NCBI GenBank assembly: GCA_000739515.1
Contig: DF820458.1
Location: 614,943-647,131, forward strand
Length of the DNA: 32,189 bases
Source of the DNA: Candidatus Moduliflexus flocculans
Lineage (GTDB): Bacteria > Moduliflexota > Moduliflexia > Moduliflexales > Moduliflexaceae
Direction: 5' to 3'
The translations under genes were made by a program, and so were the position numbers. This document shows, piece after piece, positions 29,430-32,189 of this stretch. Numbering within the stretch: position 1 is the first letter of the stretch; the number at the start of each line of letters is the position of its first letter. Below the pieces are notes generated by a model that saw only the letters and a program-made list of their open reading frames with translations, was not told the DNA's origin and did not search any database.

Positions 29430-29497
29430 ATTCGTCCTCCTCTGAGTTTAACGCCATACCGTATGCTCTTTTGACAGGGAACACACTGCCAAACAGA

Positions 29498-29598
29498 AGT
29501 AATGCCAATTGCCTTTTGAACGATCATCTTCGCGTTGTGCGTCGAAACATCAGTTTCGCCCGGCAATTGCGATTTATTTGAAGGCAATTGGTATAATT
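29498..29598. repeat. AGTAATGCCAATTG-ended element with different interior
   Basis: The left end AGTAATGCCAATTGCCTT and right end AAGGCAATTGGTATAATT are inverse (18-nt arms, three differences). They match the termini at 5576 and 32013-32123. The interior has no GACGCCCC hairpin; it carries a CGAAACATCAGTTTCG hairpin instead. The rest of 29430-29769 holds no gene I can support. Confidence 0.65.
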
Positions 29599-29769
29599 TG
29601 TCAAACAAAATATTGACGACGATGCAAGCAAAAGAAACCTCTGTCATAATTCTCTTGACGAACTTTTTTTGCCAGTCAACCCTATGAATCGGCGAACATA
29701 TCAACACGCCGAACGTCGTGCTTACTCGGTGTGTCAATTATTCACCTTTACATGATCAGGAGGACGAGT

Positions 29770-30534
29770 ATGAATCGAACAGGGTTAAAACATCATTTCA
29801 TTCTCTGGGGAACGCTGGTATTGTTTCTTTGGATTGGGCATGTTGTTGCTATGAGCAGTTCAGAAGCGGCGGAACCGATCCGCATCGTCACGATCCAACT
29901 GCGACCGTTTGGCTTTTTAGACAAGGACACGCCGCATGGCATTCACTACGAGTTCAGCAACCGCATTTTCGAACTCGCCGGATTGCCGTCCACCAATCGA
30001 ATTATCCCGTATGCCCGCGTTATGAAAGAGTTTGAAGACGGCACGGCGGACGTGAGCATTATGTATTCAAATGATGCCTTAACGCAATACGCCGTACAGG
30101 TGATTCCGGTGATTACGTACGCCAATATTATCATTGGCCACGCCGGGACACAATTCGCGTCGCTTGAGGATTTGCACGGCAAAAAAGTCGCGCAACTGCG
30201 CGGATCGCAGATGGATGCCGCCTTTACTGCGGATACGGCGATTGAGAAGTTCGATGCAAGCGATTACGAACAAAGCCTGCGGATGTTATTCAGCAATCGT
30301 GTAGATGCCGTGTTTGGGGCGGATATTGGAATATACTCCTCGCTGAAATCAATCGGTCATGCCGTTAAAGAACTCGGCATTCCGCTGACGGTTAATACAA
30401 AAGATGCCTACCTGCATCTCTCCAAAAAGATTGCGACGGACGAGATGATTTCGAAATTGCGGCAAATAGTCAAGACCATGCAAGAAGACGGCACGATTGC
30501 CGCCACAAAAGATCGCTATATGTTCCAGCAATAA
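29770..30534 (+). CDS. Orphan periplasmic solute-binding protein
   Basis: This is a 254-aa exported protein. The signal peptide (HHFILWGTLVLFLWIGHVVA) is cleaved around residues 28-34. The mature part has an SBP_bac_3-like order: RIVTIQLRPFGFLDKDTPHG, FSNRIFELAG, then VSIMYSNDALTQYAVQVIPV, LEDLHGKKVAQLRGS, and KLRQIVKTMQEDGTI at the end. No permease or ATPase gene accompanies it. It shares no close identity with the binding protein at 26695 beyond the fold pattern. The ATG at 29770 is supported by GGAGG 6 nt upstream. It could also be a sensor or enzyme-like periplasmic protein, as many orphan members are. Confidence 0.8.
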   Translation: MNRTGLKHHFILWGTLVLFLWIGHVVAMSSSEAAEPIRIVTIQLRPFGFLDKDTPHGIHYEFSNRIFELAGLPSTNRIIPYARVMKEFEDGTADVSIMYSNDALTQYAVQVIPVITYANIIIGHAGTQFASLEDLHGKKVAQLRGSQMDAAFTADTAIEKFDASDYEQSLRMLFSNRVDAVFGADIGIYSSLKSIGHAVKELGIPLTVNTKDAYLHLSKKIATDEMISKLRQIVKTMQEDGTIAATKDRYMFQQ

Positions 30535-30610
30535 ATTCTCCTGGCGAATCTTCTGTTGCGCGAAAAGCAAACAGGAGGGACGAACATCTGTGAATATGAG
30601 GAATTAACGA

Positions 30611-31942
30611 ATGACTCGCATTGATATTATCGGCGCTGGCATCAGCGGATTGTCAACGGCGTATTACCTCGCTCGCGCTTTCGAAACGGAGCGCGAGCGA
30701 AAAATAGAAATCCATGTCTGGGAAAAAGACGCCACGCCCGGCGGATTGGCCGGAACGTTTACCACGCCGGATTTTGCGGTGGAAAAATTTTATCATCATA
30801 TTTTTAAGCGCGACCGCGACTTGCAGCAGCTTATCGCCGATGTCGGATTGGGCGAGGATATTGTCTGGCGGCCTGCCGCGACCGGCGCATATTATTTCCG
30901 TCAGCCGTATCGCCTTTCGTCACCGCTCGATCTGCTGCGTTTCAAGCCTTTGCCATTTTTCGACCGCTTGCGGCTCGGTTGGATGGCGGTTCACGCTCGC
31001 GCCGTCAAAGATTGGCGGCAACTCGATGACATCTCGTGCAAAGAATATATTCATCGCATTGCGGGAGACACGGTGTATCGCGTGGTCTGGGAGCCGCTCT
31101 TTCGAGGCAAATTCGGCGCGTATGCCGATTCCGTTTCCGCTGCCTGGCTCTGGTCGAAATTAGTGGATCGCGGCGGTTCGCGCAATTCGCAGGGACATGA
31201 ATTGTTGGGCTATCTGCGCGGCGGCATGGGGCGAATGTTCGAGGCGATAGTCGCGACCTTGCAACGAAATGGACATCACCTTCATTTCGGACAGAGCGTC
31301 AGGCGCTTGCACGGAACGGGAGAACGGATTACCACAATCGAAACGACTGAGGGCGCGTTTCCGACGGACGCGGTGATCGGCTGCGCACAATTGCCGGAAT
31401 TGGCGGAGATACTGCCGGAACAGGCCGCCACCTACCGACAAGCGCTTGGCAGCATCGGATTTCTGTCGAATGTCTGTCTGGTGTTGACGCTCAATCAATC
31501 GCTTTCGGATTTTTATTGGACAAACGTCACCGAACCAGACGCGCCGTTCATCGGCATTATCGAGCAGACCAAATGGGCGGATAGCGCGGATTTTCACGGT
31601 AAACATGTCGCCTATATTTCCGCCTACGTCTCGCCGGACGATCCGCGCTTAAACATGGATGGCGACGCGCTGCTGGCACAGTATCTTCCGGCGATTCGCA
31701 AGATGTTTCCGCAATTTTCCGACTCAATGGTCGAAGCCGCTGTGGTTTGGACAGCAAAATATGCGCAGCCGATTGTGACGGTCGGATATCGCCACCTTGT
31801 GCCGGAAATTCAGTCGCCGCTGCGAAATCTGTTCGTCTGCACGATGGCGCAGATTTATCCGCACGACCGACAGATGTCGAACGGCGTTGCGCTCGCTCGA
31901 AAAACCGCCGAAATTGTGCGCCAGGCACTTCAGGCCGCCTGA
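30611..31942 (+). CDS. FAD-dependent oxidoreductase, protoporphyrinogen-oxidase/amine-oxidase superfamily
   Basis: This is a 443-aa flavoprotein. DIIGAGISGLSTAYYLAR is the N-terminal GxGxxG dinucleotide-binding motif, followed by VWEKDATPGGLAGTF (acidic strand end plus GG motif). FAVEKFYHHIFKRD resembles the UDP-galactopyranose mutase and COG1232 proteins. LRGGMGRMFEAIVATLQRNG and TDAVIGCAQLPEL fit the substrate and second FAD contact regions. The C-terminal MSNGVALARKTAEIV gives the third motif. Such COG1232 proteins often sit near polysaccharide or prenyl-lipid genes. None is adjacent here, so the substrate is open. GAGGAA 7 nt before the ATG supports the start. Confidence 0.83.
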   Translation: MTRIDIIGAGISGLSTAYYLARAFETERERKIEIHVWEKDATPGGLAGTFTTPDFAVEKFYHHIFKRDRDLQQLIADVGLGEDIVWRPAATGAYYFRQPYRLSSPLDLLRFKPLPFFDRLRLGWMAVHARAVKDWRQLDDISCKEYIHRIAGDTVYRVVWEPLFRGKFGAYADSVSAAWLWSKLVDRGGSRNSQGHELLGYLRGGMGRMFEAIVATLQRNGHHLHFGQSVRRLHGTGERITTIETTEGAFPTDAVIGCAQLPELAEILPEQAATYRQALGSIGFLSNVCLVLTLNQSLSDFYWTNVTEPDAPFIGIIEQTKWADSADFHGKHVAYISAYVSPDDPRLNMDGDALLAQYLPAIRKMFPQFSDSMVEAAVVWTAKYAQPIVTVGYRHLVPEIQSPLRNLFVCTMAQIYPHDRQMSNGVALARKTAEIVRQALQAA

Positions 31943-32012
31943 GTGAAACATGCTGCAAAAAACGGGTTGACAAATTTTCCAGATGTTAAAACAGGTGATA
32001 TTGATTTCTGGT

Positions 32013-32123
32013 AGTTATACCAATTGCGGTAAATTGGATCATATTCGCATGATCACAGTATAGACGCCCCGGCGGGGCGTTTCTACGGAAGAGATGATTT
32101 TTTCAAATACAATTGGTATTACT
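32013..32123. repeat. AGTTATACCAATTG-ended element, complete
   Basis: The left end AGTTATACCAATTG and right end CAATTGGTATTACT are inverse with one mismatch. The interior holds the hairpin GTATAGACGCCCC with GGGGCGTTTCTAC (32058-32086). It directly abuts MITE copy D, as its partner at 5576 abuts copy C. Confidence 0.75.
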
Positions 32124-32124
32124 T

Positions 32125-32189
32125 ACTCATGTTACGCAGCCGATTCGAGACGAATGACCGCACACTCCCCTCCGGGGAGGGGTTGGGGG
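32125..32189 (-). mobile_element. MITE-like 156-bp element, copy D (cut by window end)
   Basis: The first 65 bp of the element run in the orientation of copy B and are identical to it over that length. The predicted target duplication from the left flank is TACTT. The window ends in the middle of the GC-rich foldback. Confidence 0.85.

Noticed and set aside
29426..29737. 103-aa minus-strand ORF in the interval before the second binding protein
   Set aside because: It overlaps the AGTAATGCCAATTG element and has no start signal; the sequence looks non-coding.
1..32189. A CRISPR array, given the many repeats
   Set aside because: The repeats are dispersed, of many different families and are not spaced at a regular period with unique spacers. 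No cas gene is present.

Overview
This 32.2 kb window comes from a bacterial chromosome of roughly even GC content. The organism is probably diderm: there is a lipoprotein with a lipobox, periplasmic solute-binding proteins, a large MscS-type channel with a periplasmic coiled-coil region, and a membrane polyferredoxin. I cannot assign a taxon. The density of short palindromic interspersed repeats recalls draft genomes of uncultured lineages, but that is an impression, not evidence. Both window ends fall inside copies of the same 156-bp repeat, which suggests an assembly contig that broke at repeats.

Layout. Positions 1-5535 carry translation and RNA-modification housekeeping genes: rsmE and prmA (minus strand), a TrmN6-like methyltransferase and a lytic transglycosylase (minus strand), and mnmA (plus strand). 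Positions 5.9-8.1 kb encode a PA14 domain fused to a GT87-type membrane glycosyltransferase. Positions 8.3-12.0 kb hold the conserved truB-rpsO-pnp group on the minus strand. A DMT-family exporter, an unknown 112-aa protein behind a possible structured RNA leader, and an AraC-type regulator follow (12.2-14.9 kb). Positions 15.0-19.5 kb form a minus-strand signalling block: a 5TM-PAS histidine kinase, a single-domain response regulator, a receiver-PAS-HisKA_2 kinase, and a 4Fe-4S membrane protein that overlaps the last kinase gene by 4 nt. Next come a P-loop NTPase, an MscS-family channel and a lipoprotein. Positions 24.9-27.5 kb are a plus-strand run of ferritin-like, small membrane, double zf-TFIIB and periplasmic binding protein genes. 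NadR, an atypical SDR, a second orphan binding protein and a FAD-dependent oxidoreductase close the window.

The most unusual content lies between the genes. I count about eleven families of palindromic repeats in 32 kb. The clearest is a 156-bp, MITE-like element with 16-bp terminal inverted repeats. Four near-identical copies are present (two truncated by the window ends), and one has a clean 5-bp target duplication. Other families include large AACAACGAAT palindromes that partition the signalling genes, AGTTATACCAATTG-ended elements, hairpins with compensatory stem changes, and GC-rich CCGACGAGGACG hairpins. Many of these palindromes abut or overlap stop codons, and several appear to supply the last residues of a protein (HK1, NadR, MscS).

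I found no tRNA, rRNA, CRISPR array, transposase, reverse transcriptase or phage gene.
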